The position numbers and the translations under genes were made by a program. Shown here one piece after another: positions 44,776 through 58,306 of a stretch of DNA of 64,000 nucleotides. This stretch comes from Moringa oleifera (lineage: Eukaryota > Streptophyta > Magnoliopsida > Brassicales > Moringaceae). How positions within the stretch are numbered: the first letter of the stretch is position 1; each line of letters opens with the position of its first letter. The notes beneath the pieces were generated by a model. It searched no databases, had not been told where the DNA came from, and worked only from the letters and a program-made list of their open reading frames with translations. The stretch is taken from the NCBI GenBank assembly GCA_021397835.1, contig JAJFZO010000094.1, positions 3,822,501 through 3,886,500 of the forward strand. Reading direction: 5' to 3'.

Positions 44776-47412
44776 ATGGAAAATATGTTGGGTCTGCTTA
44801 GAATTCATGTGAAGAGGGGGGTTAACCTTGCTGTCAGAGATGTTAGCAGCAGTGATCCTTATGTCGTTGTCAAGATGAGCAAACAGGTAAATTTGATCGT
44901 TTTCTGCGTTTGAGCATTATGGTTACGGTTTTTCTATTCACTTTTTGGTGGATTTTAGCTTCTTGATAGTGAGATTGAATTTAGTTATTTGGATTGTAGT
45001 GATTGATTGTTCTTAGGTCAATGATATCCTGGAGAATACGCTCTTTATCTGGATTATATCCGTAAGTTGTTTTTCCAAATGAATTACATGGTTTTTTTTT
45101 TAATTAGAATAACAATTTTTTTGAACAAAGTAAATATGAAAGCTTCTCTGACGATCGCACTACCGCTGTTTTATTGTCAAGATCAATTCATTGTTTCCAG
45201 AACCACTTTTTCTTTAGCACTCTAATGCAAAATTCTAAAGTTTTTAATCTTATAAACAAGTATTGATGATCGGAGTCAATGAGCTGTTTGTTTCCTTTTC
45301 TTTTCATGCGTGTAGAATGAAATATTTTGTGAATTTTTCTCCTTAATTTGTTTCTGAAAATGCGGACCACATGCTATTTCCTTCACTGACTTTGACAAGC
45401 AAAGTCTTTGGAGAAGAAAATGACCTCTACAATCTGTTGCTTATGTGCATTTGTCATAATGGAAAAATATAAATAGAATTATAAGCAAAAAGATTATCCT
45501 TGTATAACCTAAAGGAACAGGTTTAGAAGTGAAGGATAACTATGTATGGTTATGTTTGTTTGGTGGACGAAGTTGTCTTACTCTCTGAGATATGGGCCAG
45601 ATGATGATTAAACGTAATTTGGTTACCTATTAACTCTCTCTTTGTTTTGCTGCACCACAAAGAGAGGAAAACGAAATGAGAGGGCATTGTGTCTGGTTTC
45701 TTCATACTGATAATTTCTTCTATTCTATCTCAAACAATTACATGAATTATGTGCATTGCTCTACCAATTTGGAATTCTTGGCTTTTAAGTGCATCCAAAG
45801 GTAAGTTGACATTGTAGGCAATTTGGATGTTTTTACCATGTGATGGATTTTCGGAAATGGACACTCATCTTGCGAGAAGGCTAATGTGGAAAATTCAACT
45901 AAATCACTTATTGGTGCTTGGGGTTTCTTTGATTCTGTCCTATCCTATTATTTAAGGCTTCAAATTCCTTTTTTTTTCCCTTCATTTTGTGAAATTTGTT
46001 TTGGCTTCTAATGAAAAAAGAAAATTTTGTTTTGGCATTAACTTTGCTTAATGAAATTTCTCTTTTAAGTTTAACATTATCCTTTTTTTTAAATTATTTT
46101 TTATTAGATAATAATTGCTTGGTTTTGTATAAGTGTTATAAATATTCTCCAAAATTTGTAAGAGAGACAGTTTGGAGAGTATAAGAGCAAGACTCTTTTA
46201 AGTGGTGGTATTCCTACAGAACCATCAAGGCTTTGATGCTACTGTTTGTGAACAGTGAGTACTAACTTAGTTTTCCATGTATACAAAGAAAGACTTGCCT
46301 TCTTTTTTGGGCTGTTCTGCTGTACATTGAAGTTACTTTAGTTGATATATATATTTCTCCTACTGATTGCATTGGAACTTTTGCCTTTGTTTGTGAACAT
46401 TAAGGAAAAGTAAAAAATTTGTGCAAAATTCCTGCCGAGCAACTTTTTAGAATGATTTAAATTTTACTTCCTGCTGCAGAAATTGAAAACTCGCGTTGTG
46501 AAGAACAACATCAATCCTGAGTGGAATGAAGACTTAACACTTTCTATTACGGATCCAAGTCTTCCTATTAAGCTTGTAAGTATTACAGTTCTGATAGGCA
46601 GTTCTTATCTGTATCAAATGTTAAACTAAGATGGGTTCTTTTGCTGATGGCATAAAGGAGTTCTCTTGTTCATTTCATTGGACACCTTTTGACTTTAGTT
46701 AATGGGAAAAGATTCAAAATGGTTGAAGGGGGTTGTCATTGATCATTTTCTCTAGTAAATTCCATGAATACAAAGGAATGTATGTCATCTTTAAAATTCT
46801 TCTGCCTAAGTTGTTCTAGGTGTATTGGTATGAATTAATGCCTTACAACCAAGGTAAGGAGCAACAAAATTTAGTGTGTATAGGCAAATAATTGAAACAC
46901 CGAAGGGTTTTTTAACATTTCAGCTGACAAATCGCTTTGTTTTTCAAAATTCATTGGACACTAAACTTGAGTTTCACACAATGAACAGAGGTTCTGGACT
47001 TGAATTTCACCAAGTGACAGTACTCTTGCATCTCTTGGAGCACATTCATTGAAACATCCCTCAGTTTATTTATGCAATTGCTTACTGAACAACTTGTGAT
47101 GAGAGATCTCTTGTGTGACTGCAGTCAGTATATGACAGAGATTTATTCCGAGATGACAAAATGGGGGAAGCAGAGTTTGATATTGGCCCGATGGTGGAAG
47201 TCGTAAAAATGCACTTGGAAGGCCTCCCTAGTGGAACCATAATCAGGAAAATACAGCCCAACAGGAACAACTGCTTAGCTGAAGAGAGCTGCATTCTCTG
47301 GGAAAATGGTAAAATTGTCCAGAATATGTTTCTGAGACTTCGAAATGTTGAGCGCGGAGAAGTTGAACTTCAGTTGGAGTGGATCCATATTCCTGGTTCA
47401 AAGGGTTTGTAG
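44776..47412 (+). CDS. CAR: C2-domain ABA-related (CAR) protein, three exons
   Basis: Exons 44776-44886, 46480-46575 and 47125-47412 give 495 nt, 164 aa; introns are GT-AG and all phase 0. CAR proteins are small Ca2+-dependent phospholipid-binding C2 proteins that recruit ABA receptors (PYR/PYL/RCAR) to the plasma membrane. The C2 domain starts at residue 5 (LGLLRIHVKRGVNLAVRD). Ca2+ ligands are expected at D22 and D28 (RDVSSSDPYVVV), and D73, D75, D79/D80 (VYDRDLFRDDKMGE). The CAR-specific insertion follows near 97-135 (GLPSGTIIRKIQPNRNNCL), then the last strands, with VELQLEWIHIPG at the C-terminus. Length (about 165-185 usual) and three-exon layout fit the family. ATG 44776 is immediately preceded by tttcag, which could also be a leader-intron acceptor. 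Paralogue number is not assignable. Confidence 0.93.
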
Positions 47413-49598
47413 ATTCCATTTGCTGATATCTGTCGGTGCCATGGACTGTCCAAGGCTCGGTTTTTGCCGTCATAATCTTCAACTGGCTCCTCCCTCCATT
47501 GGCACCAAACAGAGCGAAGAGTATTCTATGCACTTGTATATTGTTATTAATGACATGGGCAGCGGATACATAAAGTGGATGTGTTTTCTTTGGTCCTTTC
47601 CAGGGGATACTTTCTCCTATCAATGTTTTGCTACTCCCTTAACTGTTATATGCAGCCGGCTGTCTATTAGTATAATGATTGATGCCTAGCATTTTATCAT
47701 TCCGAGCACAAATTGACGGGTATGCATTTTCCATTGGGATTGTAGGGTTGAAATATTGCATACTTACTGGTTCAAACACAGAAAATTTGAGCAACTATGT
47801 CTCACTCTAGACTGTTGATGCTTGCTTGATCAATAGTCATGTGTAAGATGATTAGGTTATGGTGCACCGTGCACAAGTTACATGTGTCATCTGAAAGAAA
47901 AGAAGTGCAAATGGTGCTTTTGAGCTTACTGGGAGCTTGATTGTTCAATTTGATATCTTCCTCTAAAGGTTGAAGTTTGATTTATGAAGTTCAACACAAA
48001 TTAAACAACATATAATTATCTATATTTATTTAAATTTATTATATATATTTATTATGTACATGCTAAATCAATATACAATCAACAAAATATTGATTCAATA
48101 ATATTCTTATTATTGGGCCATATTTTGTACCATTCATTTGTTATCTGTGATAGGATAAACCGGACAGGCTCATTGCATGCCAGCTGACTTGCCATCACTA
48201 TGAATTTTGTTTGTATGGAAGGATAATAGTATTGGTACCATTTATGCTGTTTTATTTTATTCAGCAAACCTGATAAATTCTGGTTCATATATTTAAAATA
48301 TTAACATGTGTATTTTTCATTTTTTATTATAAAAAATTGATATCTGTCAATAAAAATATTATCACCAGGGCATCTTCATCCTATCAGTAGAGCAGCAGCC
48401 GAGCATCTGAGTTGGTTCAGGAATCACTAACTTCGTAATAACTTAATCAAGCATAGCATTAAATAAACCTTGGTCAGAACAGTAAAGTTTAACTATCAAT
48501 TTATTATGAAAAAAATGTTTTAAATATAAAGTTTCCGTTAATATGAACGAGATTAATTATATGTTATTCTTAATTTACTGTGATCAGAAATTGTCTATGA
48601 TTAGGATGTTTAAATAAAGTTGTATTAATGCAATCTTTGATTTGTGCAAGGCACACCTTCTACAGTATAATCGACGTGTCACATGGTCAGTTCTATTGCA
48701 ATAGTAATATTGTTTTGGATAAATATTATTTTAAATTTTAAATTTTATTTTTAATTAAATTTTTACTTTTAAAATATATTTTAATAAACTTTAATATTTT
48801 AATTTTATTTACATTAAATCTTATTAAATATTTAAATATTAAAAATATTTAAATTAAAAATATTTTACTATAAATTTTGACTTGTAATTTTTCACGTATG
48901 TAAAAAAGTATTCAAACTATCATCATAAAAAAGTTAAATTTTTTTTTGAGTACTGAAAATATATTTTTGATAATATATTATCAAAAATTTATAAAAAATT
49001 AATTAGTAATTTTTTAAAATTTATGAAATAAAATTGAAATGAAATGTAGAATCTATTTGAGTAGTTTTTAACTTTAATAATGAAAATATCATTATTTTTT
49101 TTTTTGTAATTGTTTGTATGTTGAGATCTAATTTGGATAAAATTAATATATCAAGATTTGTTTGGATATGTTTTGAAAGTTAAGGTTTGATTAAAGAGAG
49201 AATAAAATGTATGCTTTTAAATGATATTTATATTATTGTTTTTTATGTTTGGATTGGCCTTTAATATGTTTTTTTCTCATTTAAGAATAAAAATAATAAT
49301 TTTTTAAATTTATTGAAAACTCACAATTATGCCAGTAAAATATAATAAAAGTTATTTGATAATTATAAAAATATAATATTGTAAGTATGATTAATTAAAA
49401 ATAATATTTTTATGAAATTCTTATCTAATGTTCTACTTGTTGCTAAAAGCTCTTAATTTATTGTACAACATTTAAAAGTGATATAATAATAATGATGATG
49501 ATCATAATAATAATAAATACATATGTATTCTATTATGATGTAAAATTTAATTTTTTCAAATTATAAATTTATTATTTTAACATAACTCATAAATCTTA

Positions 49599-50925
49599 GG
49601 GTAAAAGTTTTATAAAACCTTAATATTCGATCTATGTTACCAAACATATACTTATATATTTTCAAAGTGATAATACAAATCTTAATGTATCGATCGAAAT
49701 GAACCTTCTATTAACGGATAGGTGACAAGGTTAACGGATAATTAAAAGTAAAATCAAAATTTAAAAATTTATTTAATTACTCAAATGATGTGTTCTAATT
49801 ATCTCAACTTCTTCTCTCTTCCTAACTAACACTTCTCTTTTTTGAGTGCATCCACCAAAAGCATGGTTATTTTACTATTTAGATATCTTGTCGTAGATAT
49901 ATTCATTTATCAAGAAATGACTCTTGTTGTTTTCCATCTAATCAATGAATTTTAAAAATCTTTGTATAAAAACAAGGGCATTAAGCAACAAATACAATGC
50001 AATCTTGAAAAACTGTAGCATGAAATCAAATGGATTGCTATTGCCTTAAATGTATAGCAAACATTCTCTTTCAACTATTTTGCCTTTCTGCTTGTTGTTC
50101 TTTGAATTAATACATAAATCAATCTAAGATATTTATAATTATCTTTCTATATATATGCACACATTGTTTCATTTTTTTTGATCAATTATGAGAATAAAAT
50201 ATCGAATTTGAGACCTTTTCTCCACCCTTTTTGATCAACAAGTGAATTGGGTTGCTAATATGAGTTAAAAATATTAACAATATATAGCAAAAGAAATCAT
50301 GAAGATATTTTTGAGCAACTTATCAATTTAACCGATGAAATGAATAAAGATGCTAATCTAATCATCTTTGGAGCCTTTGTTAAACTCTATCAAGATCGCT
50401 CAAAGATGATTAGATTTCACAGTGCTTTATAGGCTTTTTTTTTTTTTGGAATTTATACAATAAAACTACTAGAACTAATTACGTGTTAAGATTGGTGGAT
50501 TTTGTGTTTTTGATTGGTATTATTCCAGTATTATGGGCAGGCAAGCGAGACAGATGAAGTGAAAGATATTAGGTGAAGGTGGTGAAGGAAGAGATTGATC
50601 AAACCCCTAACTTTCTAGGGCATGAATGAAAGCAGAGGACTTTTGCCTTCATTGCTAAAAGAAGAAAAAAATAGAAAAACTGTTGAGCTTAGTAAAAAAG
50701 AAAAAAGGAAAAGAAAACGGCTAATTTAGTCAAAGTTAATAATAAACATAATAAAATTAAACGAATAGATGATGATATCTTTGGCGTCAACTTTAATTTT
50801 TAACAGCATTAACCATCGAAGGTTATTTCATCAATTTTTGTTACTATAAGGTTAGCAATGTTACTTTTAGAGCATAAAAGTATGTTTGGTAACATAAATC
50901 AAACATTAAAGTTTAATGAGACCTA
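49599..50925. mobile_element. Candidate non-autonomous element with long imperfect terminal inverted repeats
   Basis: ATGTTACCAAACATA at 49634-49648 is exactly inverted at 50881-50895. On both sides the similarity continues imperfectly for about 100 bases (roughly 49599-49715 against 50925-50815), including CTTAAT/TTTAAT outside and CCTTC..GGTTAA-like blocks inside. The 1.1-kb interior has no ORF of note. This layout fits a MITE or non-autonomous MULE/hAT-type element. Clear target-site duplications could not be fixed by eye. Confidence 0.45.
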
Positions 50926-51232
50926 TAACTTAAATTTAATGACAATTTTAAAATTTATAATTAATTAACTATTCAAAACTATCTTGTAATTAATGGTTGG
51001 ATCAATCAACATCCAATTGGAATAATGCAATGAATAATTAAATATATAATTATATATTATTTTATGATTATGAGAATGAAACAAAATTAAGATTCATTTG
51101 ACGTTGAAACCACCAAAAACTATATCAAATTGAAATTATAAAGAGTCATAAAGCCGTTGAAATTTTGGTAATCAACTTTTTTTGAAGATGATAATAATTA
51201 TAAAGTGGGGTCATTATGATATGTCCATCCTC

Positions 51233-51257
51233 ATATATATATATATATATATATATA
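51233..51257. repeat. (AT)n microsatellite
   Basis: A run of about 12 AT dinucleotides in spacer DNA. Confidence 0.9.
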
Positions 51258-53379
51258 AAACTGAAATTATTAACAAGAATTATTGGAGGAGATACATGCA
51301 TGTATGATGTGAACATCATGGGTAGCTTGGGTGGGAATCCTTTCAATTTAACAATTTAGTCACAATGCATTAGAAAATCAAAGTGGTGTTACACTGCAGC
51401 TTAAAAAAAAAAAAACGAGGGAGCTTTTTTGGGTTTCGTGTAAAGGTTTTGAAGACTGAATTTTGTAGCGAACTCATGACTGAACAATCCCAACATATAT
51501 ATTAAAAAAATATCAATGATTAAAAGCTTCACTATTTAAAATTCTTTCTGCTTGAAATAGATAATCATCCGTCTTAATAAGATAACTAAATATTAATCTA
51601 TATTATCTACACGTACTCACATAACCTGAAATTTTAAAATAATCAAGTATTAAACGACAAAATGAGAATTTATCTTGGCATTTTTTAACCTTTTAAGTTA
51701 ATAAAATTAAGCGTAAATGTAAAATAAAATTTAAATTGTATCTTTTTTTAATTTTATATTTTAAAGCATGGATGAAATCAATTGTATACTTAATATTTTA
51801 ATTTTTTTAATTTAAATATTATTTTATATTTTTTATACTAGTAGTTTGACTATTTATTTATATTTTTAAAAAATTTTAAATCAAAATTTGTCATGCAAGA
51901 GCTTTTATGTAAATATTTTTAATGTTTAAATTTTTTAATAGAGTCTAAATTGAATTAAATTAAAATGATTAAATGTACAATTAATTCCATCAATACTTCA
52001 AGGTGTAAAATAAAAATTGGGTATAGTTGAGATTTTTTTTTGGGAAAAATGTCTTTTAAAACCTTGAAGAATACCACCATCTCTCTTAATCTTTATATTG
52101 AACTATAAAATATAGCTAAACAAGTCCTGATTGATGGAAAATAGCCAAATTAAATCCTCCGTTACTCAAAATCTAACGATGTTATATGAAATTGGAGATT
52201 TTAATAAGGCAAACCTAAAATTTCATAAAAAGCTTTATACGTAGGATAACAACACATAAGTTTCTCCTAAATTCCCTTTTCTTACTTCGAAAACTTAGAA
52301 GAGTGACTTTTATGAAATCGAATCAAAGCTTTGATCAAGCAATCTTGATTAAGTATGTTAATCTCATCATTTACTACATGTATAACCAAGTTTCTAAGTG
52401 GAATCTCGTCTCCACCTTTATTTTATTCTTTGATGTTGTTGTAAAGTATCATTTGAAAAGTAAATCTATGACCCCACCGACCCCACCCCCTCCCCCCCCT
52501 TTTGATTGTATTGTCTTTTAGTTAGTAAAACCTTATCATATCTTTCACTTTATGCATGTAGGGGTCAGCATGTTGAGGATTTGTTTATTCAATATGTGAT
52601 TTTACTGGATACAGTAGGTGTTTGCATGCAGTGTCGGGTGAAACGATTTTTAATATTGATAGTTAAATTTCACTTTGTTTTAGTTTAAGATTCCTTGATA
52701 CATTAAGTGTTGTATACTTGGTATTTTAAACTATCACATGCATAATGAATGAGTGTGAATATAGGTATCTACATGATCAAGTGATGTTTCCATTTATTTT
52801 TACATTTGGTTTGTCAATGATACATATGTATGTTTTATATAACAACATTTAATTAAATCCTAAAATTAAGTTATCTTTATTGCCTATTTAAGAATACATA
52901 TACCTTTTTTATTTCTCATGCCACATAAATTATGATGGGCAGATTGTGGAATTAAAATATGATCCAAGTGATATATATAACCATTTTTGACGATGTGGAT
53001 AATGATTGTTTTTCTATAGTAAAGATAATAGAATATTAAAAGAGGCTGAGGCTTGGCATGGGCCTATTTAATTTTTTTATTTAACACTTGAAAAGATCAT
53101 GTGGATAATGGTTTCAAGGAACTTTAGAATGATATAAATGTATTAGAGATGTTACAGTTAATGTATAGTTATGCTAGAGATGTTCATATTTATGTGCACA
53201 ATGAATTAAGGTGCAATGAGGCACAAAATAGTGTTAATCTCAGTGATGCAAATACTAATGTAAGAATAATATAGAGCAAGGTGCTAATGAAACTGTAAAT
53301 TATATAGTAAATGACAGTGATGATAAGATAGTTAATAATATAGTAAATTATATAGTAAATAATGTTGTACTCAGTTTCC

Positions 53380-55895
53380 TAAAAGGAAGTCTTGAAAAGC
53401 AAAATATATGTTGGAGCTAGTGCATTCAGATATTTATGGTATAATAAACTAATTTTATAGAGGTAAAAGATATTTATTGATTATTTTTTAAGAAAAACAT
53501 GAGTTTATTTTTTATAAGACAAATAAAAAGCTCTTACTACATTTAAGAGCTTCAAAATACTTATAAAAAATGAAGCAAATAAGACTATTAAGTCTTTTTG
53601 AATACATCGTAATGGCGAGTATTGCTCTAAAGCATTGAAAGATTTTTTTTTTTTTATGTAATATGGTATTCAAGGAGTACATACAGCTGTATATACGCCA
53701 CAATAAAATGGTGTATCAAAAGGGAAGAATAAAATAATTCTTAATATTGTAAAAAGCTTGTTGATAAGAGGAAGAGTTCCAATGACTTTTTGGTTAGAAG
53801 TTGTAAACTGAAGTGTTTATTTTTTAAATAGAAGTTTAACTTTTGTTATTCAAAACGAGAAACCTGAAGATGCTTATAGTGGAAGAAGACCAACTGTAGA
53901 TCACTTAAAAATCTTTGGCTGCATTGCTTTTGCCTATGTTCTAGATGAAAAACAAAGGAATTTGATGATAAAAGCTAAAAATGCGTCTTCGGTGTCAGTG
54001 AAGCATCCAAAACATATAAATTATTTAATTCACTAAAGGAGAAGATTGTAATCAGCAAGGTTGTTATTTTTGATGAAGAAAGCAGTTTAAATTGAAATGG
54101 GAAGCCGCCTGAACAAGTTCTTTATGAGATGATGTTGAATAAGAGCAAGTTTCAGCACTTGCTATGCTTGAAAATTCATTAGACATAATTAAAACAATCA
54201 CTGAAACTTCATAATCAGTTATCCAAGTTAATAAAGCCCAGTCAGTTGGTCAAGTGAGAAAAAGGTCTGCTTCACTGGAAGATTATAAGGTAATTGGGTT
54301 AAGCAATTTAATTGCTCATTTTACTTTGTTTGTAGATTGCAATCCTATAACTTTTATAAATGTTATTAAAGAAGAAAAATAAAAAAGTTAATGAATTATA
54401 AAATCAATTTCATTAAAAAGAGTGACACTTGGGAGTTTTTTGATCTTACTAAAGGGCATAAAAGCATTGGTGTGAAATGAATCTTCAAGACAAAACTAAG
54501 CAAAAATGATGGTATTGATAAGTACAAAGTATGCTTGGTGGTAAAAAGATACAAGTAGTAGGATGAGGTTAATAATACAGATGTATTTTCTCTAGTTGTA
54601 AGACATGACACAATTAGGTTTATTGTTGCATTAGTAGCGCAAAATTCTTAGCCTATTTTTTAGCTAAATGTCAAATTGGCATTCTTGCATGTGTATTTGG
54701 AGGAGTAGGTATTGATTGAGCAAACCACTCACTGCATTAAGATTGAAAATGCAAATAAACTTTATAGATTGAAGAAAGCTATTTGTAGACTAAAACAAGC
54801 CTTAAAAGCTTGGTATAGTTGAAGTTTATTTTTTTATGATTGCTTTTATAAAACGTCTTTATGAGCATACTATGTTTGTTAAGAATGGAGATAAAGAGAA
54901 GTATCATATTCTGCTTGTATTTTAATAAGCTTATATTTATTGAAAATTATGATACCATGTTTGATGAATTCAAGAAGTCCATGATAATTAAATTTGAAAT
55001 GTTTGATCTTGATTTAATGCATTTTTTTATATAAAAGTGATGTAATCAAGTAATAAAATCTTTATCTCAAAAGAAATATGTGGGAAAAATTCTAAACAGG
55101 TTTTAGATAAAAGATTATAATTTTGTAAGTACTCCAATTAAGTGTGGCATAAAATAATGATGGAAATAAGTTGATAGCACACTTAACAAGCCAATTATAG
55201 GTAGTTTGATATATCTTACTGCAACAAGGTCAGATATAATGTATTCATAAGCCTAATTAGTAGATATATGAAAAATCCAATGGAGTTGCATTTGTTAGCT
55301 AGCAATCCTTCATTATACGCATGAAGCTCGACCTCTTGGGATATATTACAAAAATGTGAAAAATTTAATTTGGTGGGTTTCACTAGCAGTGATTATGCAT
55401 GAGATCAAGATGATAAAAGAAGCACTTTTGGCTATATTTTGATGCTTAGAACAGGTGTTGTTTCATAGTCATCTAAGAAGTAACTAATTGTTACCTTATC
55501 TAGTATAGAACTCGAATTCGTTGCAACCACTGTTTGTGCTTGCCAAACTATATTGCTGAGAAGAATACTCGAAGAGTTATGGTTCAAGAAATTTGAAGCT
55601 ATGAACATACTATGTGATAATAATTTTACAATCAAGTTGTCATAGAATCCAGTGCTATATGGAAGAAGCAAGCACATTGATGTGAAGTTTTATTTTCTGA
55701 GAGATCTTTGCAACGGTGAAATATATTGAAGCAAGCACATTGAAGTGAGGTTTCATTTTTTGAGAGATCTTTGTAAGGATGAAACATATTAATATGATGA
55801 ATTGCAAGAGTGAAGATCAAGTTGTTTACGTATTCACCACAGCACTACAAGAAAAATTATTTGTGAAGTTAAAAGAATTACAAGATTGTTGAAAA
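53380..55895 (+). mobile_element. Degenerate Ty1/copia retrotransposon pol relic (integrase, RT, RNase H)
   Basis: Translating in shifting plus-strand frames shows copia pol blocks in the normal order. Integrase: LELVHSDIYG near 53410, HTAVYTPQ-NGVSKGKN near 53680, VPMTFWLEVVN near 53780, then SGRRPTVDHLKIFGCIAFAYV near 53880-53940. Reverse transcriptase: KYKVCLVVKRYK, VFSLVVRHDTIRFIVALVAQNS and LYRLKKAICRLKQALKAWYS (54520-54820). RNase H: YLTATRSDIMYS (55210), RSTFGYILMLRTGVVS (55420), GRSKHIDVKFYFLRDL (55660) and a C-terminal stretch to 55891. Many stops and frameshifts make it a dead copy. The gag and protease parts and paired LTRs were not found. TGTTGAAAAA at 55887 could begin a 3' LTR. 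It is co-oriented with the MYB gene 2.4 kb downstream. Confidence 0.88.
55667..55792 (+). repeat. 63-bp tandem duplication within the copia RNase H region
   Basis: The segment beginning AGCAAGCACATTGA at 55667 is repeated at 55730 with a period of 63 bases and about a dozen mismatches. Both copies encode SKHI-V-F-FLRDLC. The period is a multiple of three. Confidence 0.85.
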
Positions 55896-58306
55896 ATTTA
55901 TTTTATTGTCGAATTTATTCAATTGGCTTAGTCAATTTAGTTGCTAGAGTTTAGGAGTTATTTTGAAGGTCTTATATATACATACATATATATATATATA
56001 TTTGTTTTAGTCAATAGATTTAGTGGCTTGTTAACCGGTTGAATTACGTTGATGTAATTTTTAAAAATGGTTGGATTATGGATAAGAGACCCGATATTTA
56101 GAGGATAAGGGATCTAATCTTTAAGGATTTCGTATTTTACTATTTTAAAAAATACAAATTTTCTGAATAATGCAAGCAAAATTTCAATTATTTTTTCTCT
56201 TTTTTCTTTAATTTTCTCTTAAAATTTATCTTTAATTTTCTCCTAAAATTATTAGCACATATTTTATTAGAAAAGTGAGAAAAAATGATGATTAATTATT
56301 ACATAAATATTGTACATTTCATGTGTCAAAAAAATTATGAACATTAAAATTAATTAAATTTATTAAATAAAAATCTCAAATATTACCAACTTTTTTGTAA
56401 GTCTTAATTTATGTACAATATATAAGTTTCTAGAATGTAATTAACTCTTAACAATAGCCACTTTGATTCAAGCTAGCCGAGGAGCCCTCTAAAACTAGAG
56501 AGAAAATCTGTGACGTCTAAGTTAGTATTATTATTATTAAAATATTATAGAGTAAGACCAAAAATGAGATATCTGTCTCTATTTTATAAAGTCAAAATGA
56601 TGGTTTTGTCATAAGAGGTAATCCTTTTAAATCAAAATTTTGGAAGATATCTCTAATTTTGCAATATTTGTTTCATTTGATTTTGGATAAAAAAGACCTA
56701 CTTGATCAGTTGGCCTGCATTTTCAAAAGACTTCTGTATTCATTAACCTTAAATGCGTATCCGTTCATTAAATGGATCATATAAACTTTATTCGATTGAT
56801 TTGATGTGACAAATATGTTATAACATGACATGTGGCTGTCTGATTGAATAAGAAGGTTGGGTAATCTTATGGCACCGTTCACTTTGATACTAAATAATAA
56901 ATACTGAGATACATAAAGACACAGATATACTGGTTTCACCCTCTGGATGTTGCCGTGAGAACAGAACAGGTTGCAGCCTCTGGATCGTTGCCTTTTGTTC
57001 AAACTTCAACATGTTTTTTGGAGAAGTATCTATCCGAAAAAGAAACCCATGGCACGAGAGGTAGGGCTGATGGGTTACAGCATGCCCTTTTAAATTCTCA
57101 AAACTTTTTGACTTTCATATGGTGCAGTTGCTGTAAGATCAATAAAAATGATGTCTGCAAGTGATACGAAGGATCAACAATGGCATCTTTGATGCGCGTC
57201 CATACACGTTCTCTTACGGCAATAACAAGCTTTGTATCTACTAGCTATGATCTCCTCAAGCTAAGCAGAGTCATGAGAACTTGAGAACCATCACTTCGTT
57301 TGAATAAAATTTTCAATTTTATGCCATTTTAGCTAGAGCCTTACTGATATATAATTGAAGTGATCATCCATCACATGCTCTCAAAGGAGAGCAATCAAGA
57401 GGCAGTCGATTCGAAGAAATTGCCTCAATAAATGAAACCTAAGTTGTTAACTATAGTTATTGCCTCTGGGTTTTGTTTTCTCCATTAAAGATGGCTAGAA
57501 ATCCTGAGCCTCGAGATGCTACATGAATAAACAAAGAGTTAAGTCACGTGAAAATGACAGTTTTGAAATGACTCTTATTATTTTATTTACTTTTAGATAA
57601 TAATTAAGTAGGGTTCTTGTTTTTTTCTCATGCATGCATTTTGCATGACAGTCATCGGCAGCGTGAGGGCCAGTAGTTCATGGTTTCCTGGCGCCGTGTC
57701 TCTTAAGTTGACGTGCTTTTCTATGATCTACTGGTATTAACACTATTATATCATTTTCTTTAGTAAAGATAGAAAGATACTTGATGATCTTCTTCTCAGA
57801 TCATGTGCATCAGAATCTATTTCTCAAATCATGTGTATTTCAGATCTATTTTAATCGGTAAGCACTGCTTATTATATATCAAAATGATAAGAAAAACCCT
57901 AAAGTTTTTCCCACATGGTATAAAGCTTCAAGAAAGTCAAAACAAGCCTTCGGAAAGCGTGGGATTTGAGTGGGTTGGTCCAAATATGTTGCTGAAGATA
58001 CAGTCCTAGATGTCTTTCAAGATGTATTCCAATTATATAGACCGCAGTCCGCAAATGACATCACTCTATTTACTGTGCATGCAAATGATCACATGAATGT
58101 GCTAATGTTTATATTATATGGTTTCAATGATCCAGAGCTCTGGGGCAGCATTTTAATTAATTGAATAGGCCTAAGAAGGATCTTGAACACCGAGCACATA
58201 TATATAAGAGGGGTTGGGAGGTTTCCAAATCAATCGGAAAAACAATAAGCAGTATCTTGTAGGGTAGATTTACTGTAATTGCAGAGAGAATACTCTCTTC
58301 TTAGGG
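55896..58306. other. Spacer between the copia relic and the MYB gene (MYB upstream region)
   Basis: AT-rich to about 56460, more mixed afterwards. TATATAA at 58201-58207 is a good TATA box, 106 bases before the MYB start codon. Small ORFs at 56955-57164 and 57803-58164 resemble no family. The part up to about 56160 could include a copia 3' LTR. Confidence 0.5.
58201..58207 (+). promoter_or_regulatory. TATA box of the MYB gene
   Basis: TATATAAG lies 106 bases upstream of the MYB ATG, followed by a purine/pyrimidine-mixed short leader with no intervening ATG. Confidence 0.6.

Larger units (their letters stand above)
47413..53379. other. Repeat-rich gene-free spacer downstream of CAR
   Basis: 47413-47700 is the likely CAR 3' UTR. 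48700-49560 and 51680-52030 are very AT-rich. 49599-50925 is bounded by inverted repeats. 51233-51257 is a TA microsatellite. 52060-52190 looks like degraded repeat DNA. No coding exon was recognised; ORFs near 52303-52688 are low-complexity. Confidence 0.5.

Noticed and set aside
55842..55856. CACTACAAGAAAAAT, identical to a CACTA transposon terminus
   Set aside because: The bases are explained by the copia pol reading frame (TTALQEKLFVKL), and no matching inverted end was found nearby.
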